A DNA stretch of 64,000 nucleotides, from NCBI GenBank assembly GCA_963768025.1, contig CAVYGM010000003.1, positions 62,001 through 126,000 of the forward strand, given 5' to 3'. The DNA is from CAVYGM01 sp963768025 (GTDB lineage: Bacteria > Bacteroidota > Bacteroidia > Cytophagales > Spirosomataceae). The notes under the pieces were generated by a model. It did not search any database and was not told the origin of the DNA. It worked only from the letters and a program-made list of their open reading frames with translations. This document shows, one piece after another, positions 40,258 through 50,268 of the stretch (position 1 is the stretch's first letter; every line of letters begins with the position of its first letter). Position numbers and translations under genes: made by a program.

Positions 40258-41838
40258 TTACTGCACTGTGTTCCTTTTGGTCATTTTACGAATCCGCTCT
40301 ATTTCCGATTGCATGCTGCTGACCAGAGCCGGATTTTCCTGGCTCAGGTTACGCTTTTCCCCCGTATCATCAGACAAGTTGAAAAGCTGTGCGTAATGCT
40401 GAAAGCCTCCTTCCACGCCCTTGTCATTCATAAAATCAGGCAGGCGCTTGCCTTGCGGAAAAGGCTCGATGTACTTCCAGTCGCCTTTCCGAAGTGAGGT
40501 TGTATAGGATTCTTCCAGCAGGTAGGTACGGCCGGGGCGGGTATCATCCATAAACGTCGCCAGTAGGTTGTGGCTGTCAATCGCCTCATCGTCGGCCAGG
40601 GATTGCCCCACCAGCGCCGCCAGCGAAGCGTATAGGTCTACCTGACTTACCAGGGCATCGCTGGTACCCGGTTTGATTTTGCCGGGCCAGTAAACGAGGG
40701 TAGGTACCCGCGTGCCGGCTTCGTAGGCACTGTACTTTCCGCCCCGTAGCGGACCGGCGGGTTTGTGGCTACCAAGTAGTTCCATGGCCTGGTCGGCGTA
40801 GCCGTCGTCCAGGACGGGTCCGTTGTCACTTGTGAAAATCACCAGCGTGTTTTCGGCCAGTCCGCGTTTTTCCAGTTCCCGGATCACCTCGCCGGTCATC
40901 CAGTCCATCTGGGCAATGGCGTCGCCGCGGGGGCCCATGGTACTTTTGCCTTTGAAACGGGGATGGGGCAGGCGGGGTACATGAATGTCGTGGTAGGAAA
41001 AAAACAGGAAGAAAGGCTTCTTGCTCTCTACGGCCAGAAAATCTTTCACTTTACCCGTAAGTACATCCGGAAATTCCTCATCTACCCATAGGGCCGATTC
41101 GCCGCCCTTCATGTAGCCAATGCGGCTGATACCGTTCACGATGGTGTTGCTATGCTGTTTGTCGGCTGATTGCCTCAGCAGATTGGGGTTGTCGAGGCCG
41201 TTGGGGTAGCCTCCGAGTTTCATTTCGTAGTTGACCACAATCGGCGCACTCTTATCCGCATTTACCACCCGGTGGTTTTCCAGGTATACCGTGGGTACAC
41301 GGTCGCCGGTGGCGGGTAGCAGGAAGCTGTAATCAAAGCCGATTTCCAGCGGTCCGGGTTTTATCTCTCCGTTCCAATCGATGGACCCGTTGCCCAGGCC
41401 CAGGTGCCACTTGCCCACCACACCGGTGCGGTACCCGGCTTTTTGCAACATGGCCGGCAGGGTATAGCTACCCGGCTGGATCAGCAGCGGAGCATCGCCC
41501 TGCAAAATGGCCGCATTATTGCGGAAGGCGTGCTGACCCGTCAGCATGGAGTAGCGTGAGGGCGTGCAGGTGGCCGAGGTACTGTGGGCGTCGGTAAATA
41601 CGATGCCCTCTTTGGCCAGTCGGTCTATAGCTGGGGTTTGTACACCTACGGCACCATTATAGCCCACATCGCCGTAGCCCAGGTCATCGATGTAGAAAAT
41701 AACGATGTTGGGTTTGCCGGGGGATTTGATGGTACTGATACTGCCCGACGGGTTATGGCAGGAGTTGGATGATAACGCCACACTCAGGCCCAGCAGCAGG
41801 ATGCTAAGCGGGAAATACCCCTTGTGAACTGTGCGCAT
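40258..41838 (-). CDS. S1-family sulfatase lipoprotein
   Basis: 526 residues in one frame. Lipobox LSSNSC at Cys27. Active-site blocks: NIVIFYIDDLGYGDVGYNG, CTPSRYSMLTGQ with Cys91 as the formylglycine precursor, VVGKWHLGLGNG and VIFTSDNGP. It differs in sequence from the other sulfatase in the locus, so the two may act on different sulfate positions. It lies 55 bases upstream of the HTCS gene in the same direction, and may share its transcript. Lipidation suggests the periplasmic face or the cell surface. Confidence 0.9.
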   Translation of the reverse strand: MRTVHKGYFPLSILLLGLSVALSSNSCHNPSGSISTIKSPGKPNIVIFYIDDLGYGDVGYNGAVGVQTPAIDRLAKEGIVFTDAHSTSATCTPSRYSMLTGQHAFRNNAAILQGDAPLLIQPGSYTLPAMLQKAGYRTGVVGKWHLGLGNGSIDWNGEIKPGPLEIGFDYSFLLPATGDRVPTVYLENHRVVNADKSAPIVVNYEMKLGGYPNGLDNPNLLRQSADKQHSNTIVNGISRIGYMKGGESALWVDEEFPDVLTGKVKDFLAVESKKPFFLFFSYHDIHVPRLPHPRFKGKSTMGPRGDAIAQMDWMTGEVIRELEKRGLAENTLVIFTSDNGPVLDDGYADQAMELLGSHKPAGPLRGGKYSAYEAGTRVPTLVYWPGKIKPGTSDALVSQVDLYASLAALVGQSLADDEAIDSHNLLATFMDDTRPGRTYLLEESYTTSLRKGDWKYIEPFPQGKRLPDFMNDKGVEGGFQHYAQLFNLSDDTGEKRNLSQENPALVSSMQSEIERIRKMTKRNTVQ

Positions 41839-42316
41839 TGGTAATAGGGTTTAGGGTCAAAAGATTACCAAAGCAAGGTAGGTAGCAACGAAAAGCGGTC
41901 GGGGGTGTTTTCGGTCAGTTTGGGGGGGGAGGCGTTCAAAAAGAGACAATGCCTGCCTCGTTTCTATAAAATACAGAAAGGTAAGGACATGCGATTGGAA
42001 GAAGACGAATGAATCTTGTTGAAGGGTAGGTTTTTTATTCGCTGACTCCTCGGTTAGAGTCCAATTCAGATCCTGGAACAATTGGTACAGAGGGGCACTT
42101 TTAGAATAAAAAACAGCAAGTGTAACCTATTAATTACCAAATCGATACCCCACATAAAATATACTTTTGAGCAAAGAGACAAATAGTATATTAATTTATT
42201 TATTTTTTTATAATTTTCGAAGAATTTGGTTAAACCGAATCTGCGTTTCGGTATCTAAGTCCAATTATCCCCTGCTCTTATTAAATTATCCATTCTATTG
42301 ATCTTCTGGAAACCTT
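41839..42316. other. Intergenic region between sulfatase and DUF1800 gene
   Basis: 478 bases, very AT-rich after 42120. No coding sequence supported. A TAnnTTTG match, TACTTTTG, stands at 42162-42169 without a clear upstream TTTG. Divergent promoters for both flanking genes must lie here. Confidence 0.4.
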
Positions 42317-43876
42317 ATGGCCTGGACTACTACCAATTCATCTTTTCTTGATTCCGGACAGGTTGCTCATTTTCTGCGTAGGGCTACGTTTGGTGCTTCG
42401 CCCCGGCAGGTCAAGAAACTAGTGGGCAAAACAGCCACTCAGTTGTATGAGGAGGTAGCCAAAGTGACTCCCCCGCCCGAGCCTACTGATCCTACCGGCA
42501 AGACTTTTCATAACCTGGCGTATGGCGCCCCCGAGACAGACGGTACGATACAGAATAATCTGGATAATCAGCGGCGCGCCCTCCTGAAGCAATGGTGGCT
42601 GGGCCTGATGCTGGATCCCAACCGCGGATTTACCGAAAAACTGGTGCTTTTCTGGCAAAACCATTTTGTGGTTGAAAATGATGTCGTGCAGGACGTTCGG
42701 TTTTTGTATACCTACCTGGGTACCCTTCGCCGCAACGCCCAGGGCAATTTCCGCACGTTCGTGATGGAAATTACCAAAGACCCCTCCATGCTTCGCTACC
42801 TGAACGGCAACGAAAATGTGGTGGGCAAGCCCAACGAGAACTACGCCCGTGAGCTATTGGAGTTGTTTGCCCTGGGCCGGGGCAACTATACCGAAGAGGA
42901 TGTAAAAGAAGCTGCCCGCGCCCTTACCGGCTGGCGCGCTGTCAACTATCGAAATAACCGCGTAATAGAGGTGTACTCTCAGTTTTCCCCCAACCTGCAC
43001 GATACCGCCCCCAAAAAATTCTCGGATATTTTTCAAAAGAAGATCATTGATGCCGGTGTGGGTACCAATGCCGGAGAGGATGAACTCACCGCCTTGATCG
43101 ACATGATTCTGGTCCATCCCGAATCGGCCCGGTTTATCGTCCGCAAACTATATCGCTGGTACTTTACCGGCACCATCAGTACGGAGGTAGAGAAAAACTT
43201 CATCGAACCCCTGGCTGCTGAGTTCAGAAAGAACTACCAGCTGGGCCCGTTGATCAAGCAGATGCTTACTAGCGACCACTTTTTTGATAAAAGCTTGCGA
43301 GGATCCCAAATCCGTTCGCCACTCGATATCGTGATGGGATCATTTCTGAGTCTGGATGCCTATACCCCTCAGCCGGGCAATGACCGTCAGGTATACGACG
43401 CGCTCACCAATAACCTGCTTCGCCGGGCGCGGCTGATGGAGATGGAGGTACTGGAACAACCCACGGTGTTTGGCTGGCGGCCTTACTACGATACCGGCTT
43501 TTACAAAATATGGATCAGCGGTACTACCCTGGGCCTCCGGGGCGAACTGACCGATAACCTGGTCAAAAGTGTACCCAATCAGGGTATCAAGACCGACCTC
43601 GTGGAGTGGATATCCTTTGTGAGTAATCCGGGCGATCCGCTGGTGCTGGTTCAGGAAGTGTGGGCCCACTTTATGGCGGTTGACCCCACCCAAGAGCAAC
43701 TGGACGAACTGGTTGACGGAGCTTTTCTGGATGGAATCCCACGCTACGAATGGACGGGTATCTGGAATACCTACACCGCCAACCGCTCCAACAACGATGC
43801 TTACATCAACGCCCGGCAACGGCTCCAATCCCTGCTATCGTATATGCTTCGCCTGGCAGAGTATCAATTAGGTTAA
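42317..43876 (+). CDS. DUF1800 family protein
   Basis: 519 residues in one frame. The opening GQVAHFLRRATFGASPRQV and the internal blocks LVLFWQNHFVVEND, GNENVVGKPNENYARELLELFALG and VKEAARALTGWR are the signature of DUF1800. No signal peptide is evident at the given start. The family is almost always paired with DUF1501, as here (11 bases between), and has no established biochemical role. Confidence 0.9.
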   Translation: MAWTTTNSSFLDSGQVAHFLRRATFGASPRQVKKLVGKTATQLYEEVAKVTPPPEPTDPTGKTFHNLAYGAPETDGTIQNNLDNQRRALLKQWWLGLMLDPNRGFTEKLVLFWQNHFVVENDVVQDVRFLYTYLGTLRRNAQGNFRTFVMEITKDPSMLRYLNGNENVVGKPNENYARELLELFALGRGNYTEEDVKEAARALTGWRAVNYRNNRVIEVYSQFSPNLHDTAPKKFSDIFQKKIIDAGVGTNAGEDELTALIDMILVHPESARFIVRKLYRWYFTGTISTEVEKNFIEPLAAEFRKNYQLGPLIKQMLTSDHFFDKSLRGSQIRSPLDIVMGSFLSLDAYTPQPGNDRQVYDALTNNLLRRARLMEMEVLEQPTVFGWRPYYDTGFYKIWISGTTLGLRGELTDNLVKSVPNQGIKTDLVEWISFVSNPGDPLVLVQEVWAHFMAVDPTQEQLDELVDGAFLDGIPRYEWTGIWNTYTANRSNNDAYINARQRLQSLLSYMLRLAEYQLG

Positions 43877-43887
43877 TCGCAACATTC

Positions 43888-45453
43888 ATGATAAACAGAC
43901 GGTCTTTTCTAAAAACAAGTACCCTCGGAGCGCTATTGCCGTGGACGTTGCAAGGGATGGGAGCCAGGGCTTTTGGCCAGGAAGCTTCGGCCTTTTTGAA
44001 TGCTCTCTCTACTACGGCCGGTGTCAACGACCGTGTGCTGGTGGTGATTCAGCTCAACGGGGGAAATGACGGCCTCAACACCGTGATCCCGCTGGATCAG
44101 ATGGCACGTTACAAGAGCATCCGATCCAATGTAGCCATTGCTGATACTAAGGTACTTAAGCTCCGCTACCGGGAGCAGGCGGGCCTGCACCCTTCGCTAA
44201 CGGGCTTTCAGAACCTCTATAACGACGGCCGCCTGGCCATCGTGGAAAACGTGGGCTATGCTAATCCCAGCTTTTCCCACTTCCAGGCCAATGATATCTG
44301 GTTTAAGGGAGCGGCCAATTCCAACTCCGTGGCGTCGGGCTGGCTGGGGCGCTACCTGCAGGACCGCTACTCTACCTATCCAACGGGCTACCCCAACAGC
44401 CAGATGCCCGATCCGCTGGCTATTCAGATCAGCGCCGTAGCCTCCACCGCACTTTTGGGGCCCAAGCAGTCGGTAGCCCTGGCAATTCAGGATATCGAGA
44501 CCTTTGCCCGGTTGATTGGTGAAAAGCCCACGGCCCCCCCTTCGCCTTCTTTGAATGAAATTGCCAAAGACTACGTCAGTTTTGTCCGTAGCCAGCAAAC
44601 CTTGTCCGTAGCCTACGCCGATCAGCTCAAAACAGCGGCCGGCAAGGGGGCCAACTCAGCCACCTACCCTACGAATAACCGCCTGGCCGATCAGCTCAAA
44701 CTGGTCGCCCGCCTGATTCATGGCGGCTTACAGACGAAGGTGTATTACGTAACCCTCGGAGGGTTTGATACCCACGCCAATCAAGTAGATGTAAACGATA
44801 CCTCCACCGGGTCGCATGCCAATCTGATGAAGCAGCTAGGCGATGCGGTGAAAGCATTTCTGGATGACCTGAAATCACTGAAAATGGACGACCGCGTGGT
44901 GGGTATGACCTTCTCGGAGTTTGGCCGAAGGGCGCTTTCCAATGGCAGCCGGGGTACCGACCACGGCTGGGCCTCGCCGCAGTTTGTATTTGGCAGTGGC
45001 ATCAAAACCCAGTGGAATGGTTCGTCGCCTGACCTGACCGGCCTGGTGAATAACAACATCAAAATGGAGTACGACTTCCGACAGGTATACGCCAGCTTGC
45101 TGCGCGACTGGTTCGAGGTAGATGAAGCCGCCGTTCGTTCTATTTTGTTGGGACAAGACTACGCCGTGGTACCTATATTTCGCGAAACCATCACAGCTGT
45201 TGAACCCGAACCTAACGCTGTGCTGCTCTACCCTAACCCCGCTTCCAGTGAGGCTACGCTTACCTGGACTGTGGGCGATGAATTGAAGATGGTGGAGATG
45301 GTTGATGTGGCAGGACGCATACAACGTGTACCCATGCAGGTTACCTCTCCCCACAGCCTGATACTTGATTTGCGAACGGTACCGCCGGCACCCTACATCA
45401 TACGCCTCGAGACCCACACCGCCAGCTATATCCGGCATCTGGTGGTGCATTAG
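43888..45453 (+). CDS. DUF1501 family protein with Tat signal and T9SS sorting domain
   Basis: Start ATG 43888, giving the twin-arginine leader NRRSFLKTSTLGALLPW; codons further upstream belong to the overlapping DUF1800 gene. 521 residues. The DUF1501 body has VVIQLNGGNDGLNTVIPLD, TLGGFDTHANQ, TFSEFGRRALSNGSRGTDHG and similar blocks of an alkaline-phosphatase/sulfatase-like fold. The last ~80 residues (LLYPNPASSEATLTWTVGD ... YIIRLETH) form a T9SS type A sorting domain. So it seems exported folded by Tat and then passed through T9SS to the surface. Enzymatic role unknown. Confidence 0.88.
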   Translation: MINRRSFLKTSTLGALLPWTLQGMGARAFGQEASAFLNALSTTAGVNDRVLVVIQLNGGNDGLNTVIPLDQMARYKSIRSNVAIADTKVLKLRYREQAGLHPSLTGFQNLYNDGRLAIVENVGYANPSFSHFQANDIWFKGAANSNSVASGWLGRYLQDRYSTYPTGYPNSQMPDPLAIQISAVASTALLGPKQSVALAIQDIETFARLIGEKPTAPPSPSLNEIAKDYVSFVRSQQTLSVAYADQLKTAAGKGANSATYPTNNRLADQLKLVARLIHGGLQTKVYYVTLGGFDTHANQVDVNDTSTGSHANLMKQLGDAVKAFLDDLKSLKMDDRVVGMTFSEFGRRALSNGSRGTDHGWASPQFVFGSGIKTQWNGSSPDLTGLVNNNIKMEYDFRQVYASLLRDWFEVDEAAVRSILLGQDYAVVPIFRETITAVEPEPNAVLLYPNPASSEATLTWTVGDELKMVEMVDVAGRIQRVPMQVTSPHSLILDLRTVPPAPYIIRLETHTASYIRHLVVH

Positions 45454-45488
45454 CCTTTGCCTTACTACCATACCACACGAGTACCCCT

Positions 45489-45536
45489 CCACCGCGGGCG
45501 GCAGTTCTTTACGAAACTGCCGCCCGCGGTGGTTTT
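45489..45536 (+). terminator. Strong Rho-independent terminator after DUF1501 gene
   Basis: An 18-base perfect stem (45489-45506 with 45515-45532), GC-rich, then TTTT. It ends the DUF1800-DUF1501 operon. Confidence 0.85.
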
Positions 45537-45870
45537 AGTACCTATTTGTATTGTTTACACCAGGAAAAACACGCTTGTTGGCAGATCCTCGAACAAATTG
45601 CAAATCGCTGTTTATCATTATATTACAAAAATAATTTTTGTGCAAATAATTGATAATCAACATAGTAATTAATTCACAAATCTTTACCTTTCACACAAAA
45701 ATTACATTTCAAAAAAATATTACCCCCTACCTTTCCGTTCCCCTAAGACCGAGAGGCCTCGGGAGTATACCGTTTTGTATTGTCCTCTAACCCCGTTTTA
45801 TGCTCGAATCTCTACACATGTAGTCTATGACTTCATGGTTTATTTAGTACCAACTTAAAACTACATTTTT
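45537..45870. other. AT-rich leader of the DUF4382-like lipoprotein gene
   Basis: About 330 bases with no ORF worth calling. It contains AT-rich stretches and near-matches to the -7 element, such as TACATTTC around 45704, but no full promoter match. Confidence 0.35.
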
Positions 45871-46845
45871 ATGAAGATTGACAAATTGAAATGGGCAGCC
45901 TTGTGCCTCGCGGGAGTGGTAGCGGTGAGCAGTTGCAGCACAGAAGATGACCAGACTGTTGATCCAACGGGTAAGAATGGGAAGCTGAAAGTGGAGCTGA
46001 CCGATGCCCCGATTGACGAGACCAATGTTAAAGGTGTGTTTGTAACGGTGACCGAAGTACGGGTAGATGGTAAAAAGTGGGATGCTTTTCAGGGCCCCAA
46101 AACGGTTAATGTATTGGAGCTGCAGGGCGGTAAAACGGCCTCCTTGGGAGAGGGGGATTTGTCGGCGGGGTCTTTCGATAAGCTAACCCTGGTGCTCAAC
46201 CACGAGCGTGACGCCAGTGGCAATGCTCCTGGCTGCTATATACTGCGGCAGGATAATTCCAAAAATAAGCTAACCGTATCGGGTAGCGCTACTACCGAGC
46301 TGGACATCTCCGGACCTAAGGTAGATGTACCCGAAGGAGGATCGAAAGAAGTAGTAGTTGATTTTGATTTGAGAAAGGCCGTAAAAGAGCAGGCTAGCGC
46401 CTCTAACGAGTATACCTTCGTTACCAAAGGAGAGCTGCAGTCCTCGCTACGGTTTGTTAAAAAGGAAAACGCCGGGAGTATCAGCGGAAAGCTTACCAAC
46501 TACAATGCCTCTACCAATGGCCAGGCGGTAGCTTACGTGTACACTAAGGGTGCTTATAACCAAAGCGCCGAAACCAAAGGACAGGGCGAAAGTCAGGTGA
46601 AGTTCAAAAATGCCGTTACCAGTGCCAAAGTAAATGCGGACGGTACCTTTACGGCGGCTTTCATTCCCGAAGGCGACTATGAACTCCACGTGGCTACCTA
46701 CCGGCAGGATGCCTCAGGAAAACTAACTCTAAATGCCCTGCTCAATCTGGGAGGCGGAGCCAGTACCAGCGCTATTTCGGTGAAAGCCAATACGCAAACC
46801 AGCCTGACGATATCCGTTACGGGTATTTTGGGAGATCTTTTGTAA
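45871..46845 (+). CDS. DUF4382-type lipoprotein
   Basis: 324 residues. Lipoprotein signal with VVAVSSCSTEDD; the cysteine is about residue 22. The first half (GKLKVELTDAPIDETNVKGVFVTVTEVRV, then DKLTLVL) matches DUF4382. The second half has a carboxypeptidase-like beta-sandwich feel (GSISGKLTNYN ... GTFTAAFIPEGDYELHV). Anchored in the outer or inner membrane facing the periplasm. Own promoter region upstream and strong terminator downstream, so a single-gene unit. Function unknown. Confidence 0.8.
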   Translation: MKIDKLKWAALCLAGVVAVSSCSTEDDQTVDPTGKNGKLKVELTDAPIDETNVKGVFVTVTEVRVDGKKWDAFQGPKTVNVLELQGGKTASLGEGDLSAGSFDKLTLVLNHERDASGNAPGCYILRQDNSKNKLTVSGSATTELDISGPKVDVPEGGSKEVVVDFDLRKAVKEQASASNEYTFVTKGELQSSLRFVKKENAGSISGKLTNYNASTNGQAVAYVYTKGAYNQSAETKGQGESQVKFKNAVTSAKVNADGTFTAAFIPEGDYELHVATYRQDASGKLTLNALLNLGGGASTSAISVKANTQTSLTISVTGILGDLL

Positions 46846-46860
46846 GATAGGATAGCATTT

Positions 46861-46903
46861 AAAAAAAATCGCAGCCGGTTCAGAAATCGGCTGCGATTTT
46901 TTT
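46861..46903. terminator. Bidirectional terminator between convergent genes
   Basis: ATCGCAGCCG and CGGCTGCGAT pair, flanked by A8 on the left and T7 on the right. It serves the lipoprotein gene and the leftward GH92 gene. Confidence 0.9.
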
Positions 46904-46922
46904 ATGTAGTAAAGTACCCGGC

Positions 46923-49247
46923 TCACTTGCCGGCTAGCGCAGACAGCGACGGGGGGGCATCCTGCTTCCCGGTACCCCAGGTTTTGTGGGGCGTCTTACC
47001 CATCACCACTACCAGCTCACCACCGGCTACTATCTCCTGATGGGTGAGGTAGGTGCGGGTAAAGGGTTTGCCATTTAACCTGGCCGACTGGATATAGGGG
47101 CTATCGGCGCTATTGCCCCGGCACACGATTCGAAAAGACTTGCCGTTATCCTGCTTCATGGAAATTTCTTCAAATACGGGGCTGCCCAACACGTAGTAGG
47201 GTGATCCCGGACACACGGGGTACAGGCCCGCCATACTGAACGCCAGCCAGGCCGACATCTGCCCGCCATCCTCATTGCCGCTGAGTCCTCCGGGGGTAGG
47301 GGCATACTCTTCGTAGATTATTTTGCGTACCTGCCGTTGGGTTTTCCAGGGTTGCCCGGCCCAGGCGTAGAGGTAGGCGATCTGATGGTTGGGCTCGTTG
47401 CCATGCCAGTAGTAGCCCTGATCAAACAGCGTGTCAAGTTTTGATACAAAGGCGTCTTTGCCCCCCGTGCTGGCCATGAGGCCGGCCACATCCTGCGGGA
47501 CAAAAAACGTGTATTGCGCCGGAGAGCCTTCGGTGATAAAACTGGCGCGCTTCGCAAAGGGGTCAAACCGGGTGCTCCACTGTCCGTTTTCGTGGCGACC
47601 GCGGGCGTAACCCGTCACCGGGTCAATGACGTTTTTGTAATTCATCGCCCGCTTTTTCAGGGCGGTTGCGTCGTCCGTATGTCCTAGCGCTTCGGCCAGG
47701 GTGGATAGGCAATAATCGTCGTAGGCGTATTCCAGCGTGCGGGAGGTTTGTTCGCGCTTGTGAAAAGCGTCCATGACGTTGTCTTCTAGGGGCACGTACC
47801 CGTAGCGGAGGTAGGAAGTCAGCGCCCGCCGGCCTTTTCCGGCTTTGTAGCTTTTTTCGTCAAGATTAGGGTCAAAGGCATTCTTGCGCAGGTAGGTATA
47901 GGCCGTAGGGACGTCAAAACCACGAACTCCCTTTGCGTAAGCATCGGCCATGACGCTCAGGGTGTGGTCGCCGATCATGGCGGCGGTGTACTGGTTCCAG
48001 CAGGGGAAAATCGGCATCCAGCCTCCCTGTTCGGCTTTTTTGGTCAGTGACTGCATCATATCGGCCACCTTGCTGGGTTCCAGGAGAATGTGCAGCGGCA
48101 TAGCAGCCCGGAAGGTATCCCACATGCTGAAATCGCAATAGTAGTCAAAGCCGTCGGCCTTTTGGATGGGTGTGCCTCCGGCAAACGATGGGTAGCTGCC
48201 ATCCACATCCGAGAAGAGCCGAGGCGAAAGCTTGGTGCGGTACAAAGTGCTATAAAAAAGGACTTTGTCGTCCTGACTGCCTTTTACCTCCATTTTTCCC
48301 AGAGCCGTATTCCAGAGTGCCTCGTTGCTCCGCCGTATGGTTTCAAAGCTATTTTTGCCCAGCTCGGCTTCCAGATTCTGGCGTGCCCCTTCCAGGCTGG
48401 TAAACGAAGTGCCTATCCGTACGGTAACGGTCTGCCCCCCGGGCCCAAAGCCCGCGTATGCTCCTATGCTTTCGTTTGGTTTGTCGCCGCGTTGGATAGT
48501 GGCACCGGCTCTGATGGCACTGCCTTTCCAGGTTCCTGACTGCACAAAGGGGCGGTCGAAGCGGATCACAAAATAGCCGCTAAATCCGGCTGCTTCGCCC
48601 GAACCCTGGTATATCCGGTGGACGGGGTTATAGCCTACGATCTCGCCCCGCTCTGGAAAAATCTCCACGTATCCCTGTCCTTCGTCGCTGTTGGGTTCTA
48701 CCAGGATAAATTGTTCGTCGGCTTTTTCAAAGCCAAACCGGAGCATCCCTGATCGGGGCGTCGAAGTGAGTTCGGCCTGGATGCCGTAGTCGTCGAGGTG
48801 TACCTGGTAGTAGGCAGGCGTACTCACCTCCCGGCTGTGCTCATAACGGGACGCCCGCTCGCTGGGTAGTGTTTTGAGGGTACCTGACAGAGGCATAATA
48901 GTTACCGTGCCATAGTCCTGCACGCAGGAGCCATTGAGCCAGTGCGTTCCCCTGAATCCCTGTATGGCGGGGTCATTGTAGTAGTAAGGAGCTATGCACT
49001 TGACCTCGGTAGCACGGGTTTGGGCCGTCCACTGCGTCATGGCGTAGGGGGTACTTACGGCGGGGATAGTCTGGCCTTTCAGTTCGCTGCCTGCCTCGCT
49101 GTGGCTTCGGGCACTTTCGGTAGTGGCGGGAGCGGTACCGATCAGGGTATTGACGTAGGTAATGGGGCCCGACTGGGCTTGAAGGTCGGTAGAAAAGAGT
49201 AAACCAACGGCGTACCCAAGAACGAGGAACGGAAAAATAGGTTTCAT
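46923..49247 (-). CDS. GH92 family glycosidase (alpha-mannosidase type)
   Basis: ATG 49247 gives a signal peptide (IFPFLVLGYAVGLLFSTDLQA); the longer frame upstream to 49538 is not needed. About 774 residues. GH92 hallmarks are the N-terminal VNTLIGTAPATTE, FRGTHWLNGSCVQDYG, the catalytic-domain WDTFRAAMPL, and the near C-terminal GGLSGNEDGGQMSAWLAF followed by GLYPVCPGSPYY. Members are calcium-dependent exo-alpha-mannosidases acting on N-glycans and mannans. Predicted periplasmic or surface exposed. It is monocistronic, near but not inside the second SusCD locus. Confidence 0.9.
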   Translation of the reverse strand: MKPIFPFLVLGYAVGLLFSTDLQAQSGPITYVNTLIGTAPATTESARSHSEAGSELKGQTIPAVSTPYAMTQWTAQTRATEVKCIAPYYYNDPAIQGFRGTHWLNGSCVQDYGTVTIMPLSGTLKTLPSERASRYEHSREVSTPAYYQVHLDDYGIQAELTSTPRSGMLRFGFEKADEQFILVEPNSDEGQGYVEIFPERGEIVGYNPVHRIYQGSGEAAGFSGYFVIRFDRPFVQSGTWKGSAIRAGATIQRGDKPNESIGAYAGFGPGGQTVTVRIGTSFTSLEGARQNLEAELGKNSFETIRRSNEALWNTALGKMEVKGSQDDKVLFYSTLYRTKLSPRLFSDVDGSYPSFAGGTPIQKADGFDYYCDFSMWDTFRAAMPLHILLEPSKVADMMQSLTKKAEQGGWMPIFPCWNQYTAAMIGDHTLSVMADAYAKGVRGFDVPTAYTYLRKNAFDPNLDEKSYKAGKGRRALTSYLRYGYVPLEDNVMDAFHKREQTSRTLEYAYDDYCLSTLAEALGHTDDATALKKRAMNYKNVIDPVTGYARGRHENGQWSTRFDPFAKRASFITEGSPAQYTFFVPQDVAGLMASTGGKDAFVSKLDTLFDQGYYWHGNEPNHQIAYLYAWAGQPWKTQRQVRKIIYEEYAPTPGGLSGNEDGGQMSAWLAFSMAGLYPVCPGSPYYVLGSPVFEEISMKQDNGKSFRIVCRGNSADSPYIQSARLNGKPFTRTYLTHQEIVAGGELVVVMGKTPHKTWGTGKQDAPPSLSALAGK

Positions 49248-49347
49248 TGAGCTAGGATTAGGCACTAAAAGGATCAGGTATAAAACTGACGATTTGTTTA
49301 TCTTGCGCATGATACAACTTCTTTGACGAACTATCATTCCTATTTCC

Positions 49348-50185
49348 ATGAACCTACATACAATCAATACCGGCTTTTTCAAATTGGACGGAGGGGCTAT
49401 GTTCGGCGTCGTTCCCAAGTCATTATGGAACAAGCATAACCCGGCCGACGAAAAAAATCTCTGCACCTGGGCCATGCGCTGCCTATTGGTCGAAGATGGC
49501 GATCGGTTGATTCTGATTGATACCGGTTTGGGCGACAAGCAAGATGCCAGGTTCTTTGGCCATTACGACCTGCACGGTGACGATACGTTGCTGGGTTCGA
49601 TCCGGAGAGCAGGTTTTGCGCCCGATGATATTACGGATGTAGTACTCACCCACCTGCACTTCGACCACGTAGGAGGAGCCGTCATAAACTCGAAGCCAGG
49701 GGCCCAGGCTTACCTTTCCCAACGCTACCTACTGGTCCAACGCCGCCCACTGGCAATGGGCCATGGAGCCAAACCCCCGGGAACGGGCCTCGTTTCTCAA
49801 AGAAAACCTGCTACCCATCCAGGAATCGGGTCAGCTGCAATTTCTGCAAATGGGCCAATCGCCTTTTGATTCCATGGATTTTATCCACGTGGATGGCCAC
49901 ACCGAGCAAATGATGCTTCCCCTCATCCGCTACAAGGAGTCTACACTACTTTACGCGGCGGATCTGTTGCCTTCTTCGGCCCATGTACCCCTTCCCTGGG
50001 TCATGGCCTACGACGTGCGGCCGCTGCTGACCATGCAGGAAAAAGAGGCGGTATTGCAGCGGGCGGTAGCCGAAAAGTACACCCTGATTTTTGAACACGA
50101 TCCTGTGTACGAGGCTGGCGTAGTAGAGATGACAGAGAAGGGCATTCGGATCCGGGAGCGAGGACCGCTTTCAGAATTCCTCTAA
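49348..50185 (+). CDS. Metallo-beta-lactamase-fold hydrolase, one frame break
   Basis: About 279 residues joined. The metal-binding motif VVLTHLHFDHVGGA (HxHxDH) is intact and is preceded by LILIDTGLGDK. A break near 49708 separates AYLSQ from the following NATYWSNAAHWQWAMEPNPRE. Further ligands are in DFIHVDGHTEQM and LLYAADLLPSSAHVPLPW. No signal peptide. The MBL superfamily is broad; NATYW with a downstream DGHT resembles quorum-quenching lactonase and related hydrolases, but the substrate is open. Confidence 0.8.
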
Positions 50186-50268
50186 ACTATACCGTTCCTC
50201 CATTCGTTATAGAGCCGTATTGTGGTAAGGAAAACAGGGGTCTGAATTCCTTCAAAAGTGAAATATAT

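Noticed and set aside
49248..49538. N-terminal extension of the GH92 protein
   Set aside because: A good signal peptide begins at 49247, and the extension overlaps the divergent promoter region and the start of the MBL gene on the other strand.
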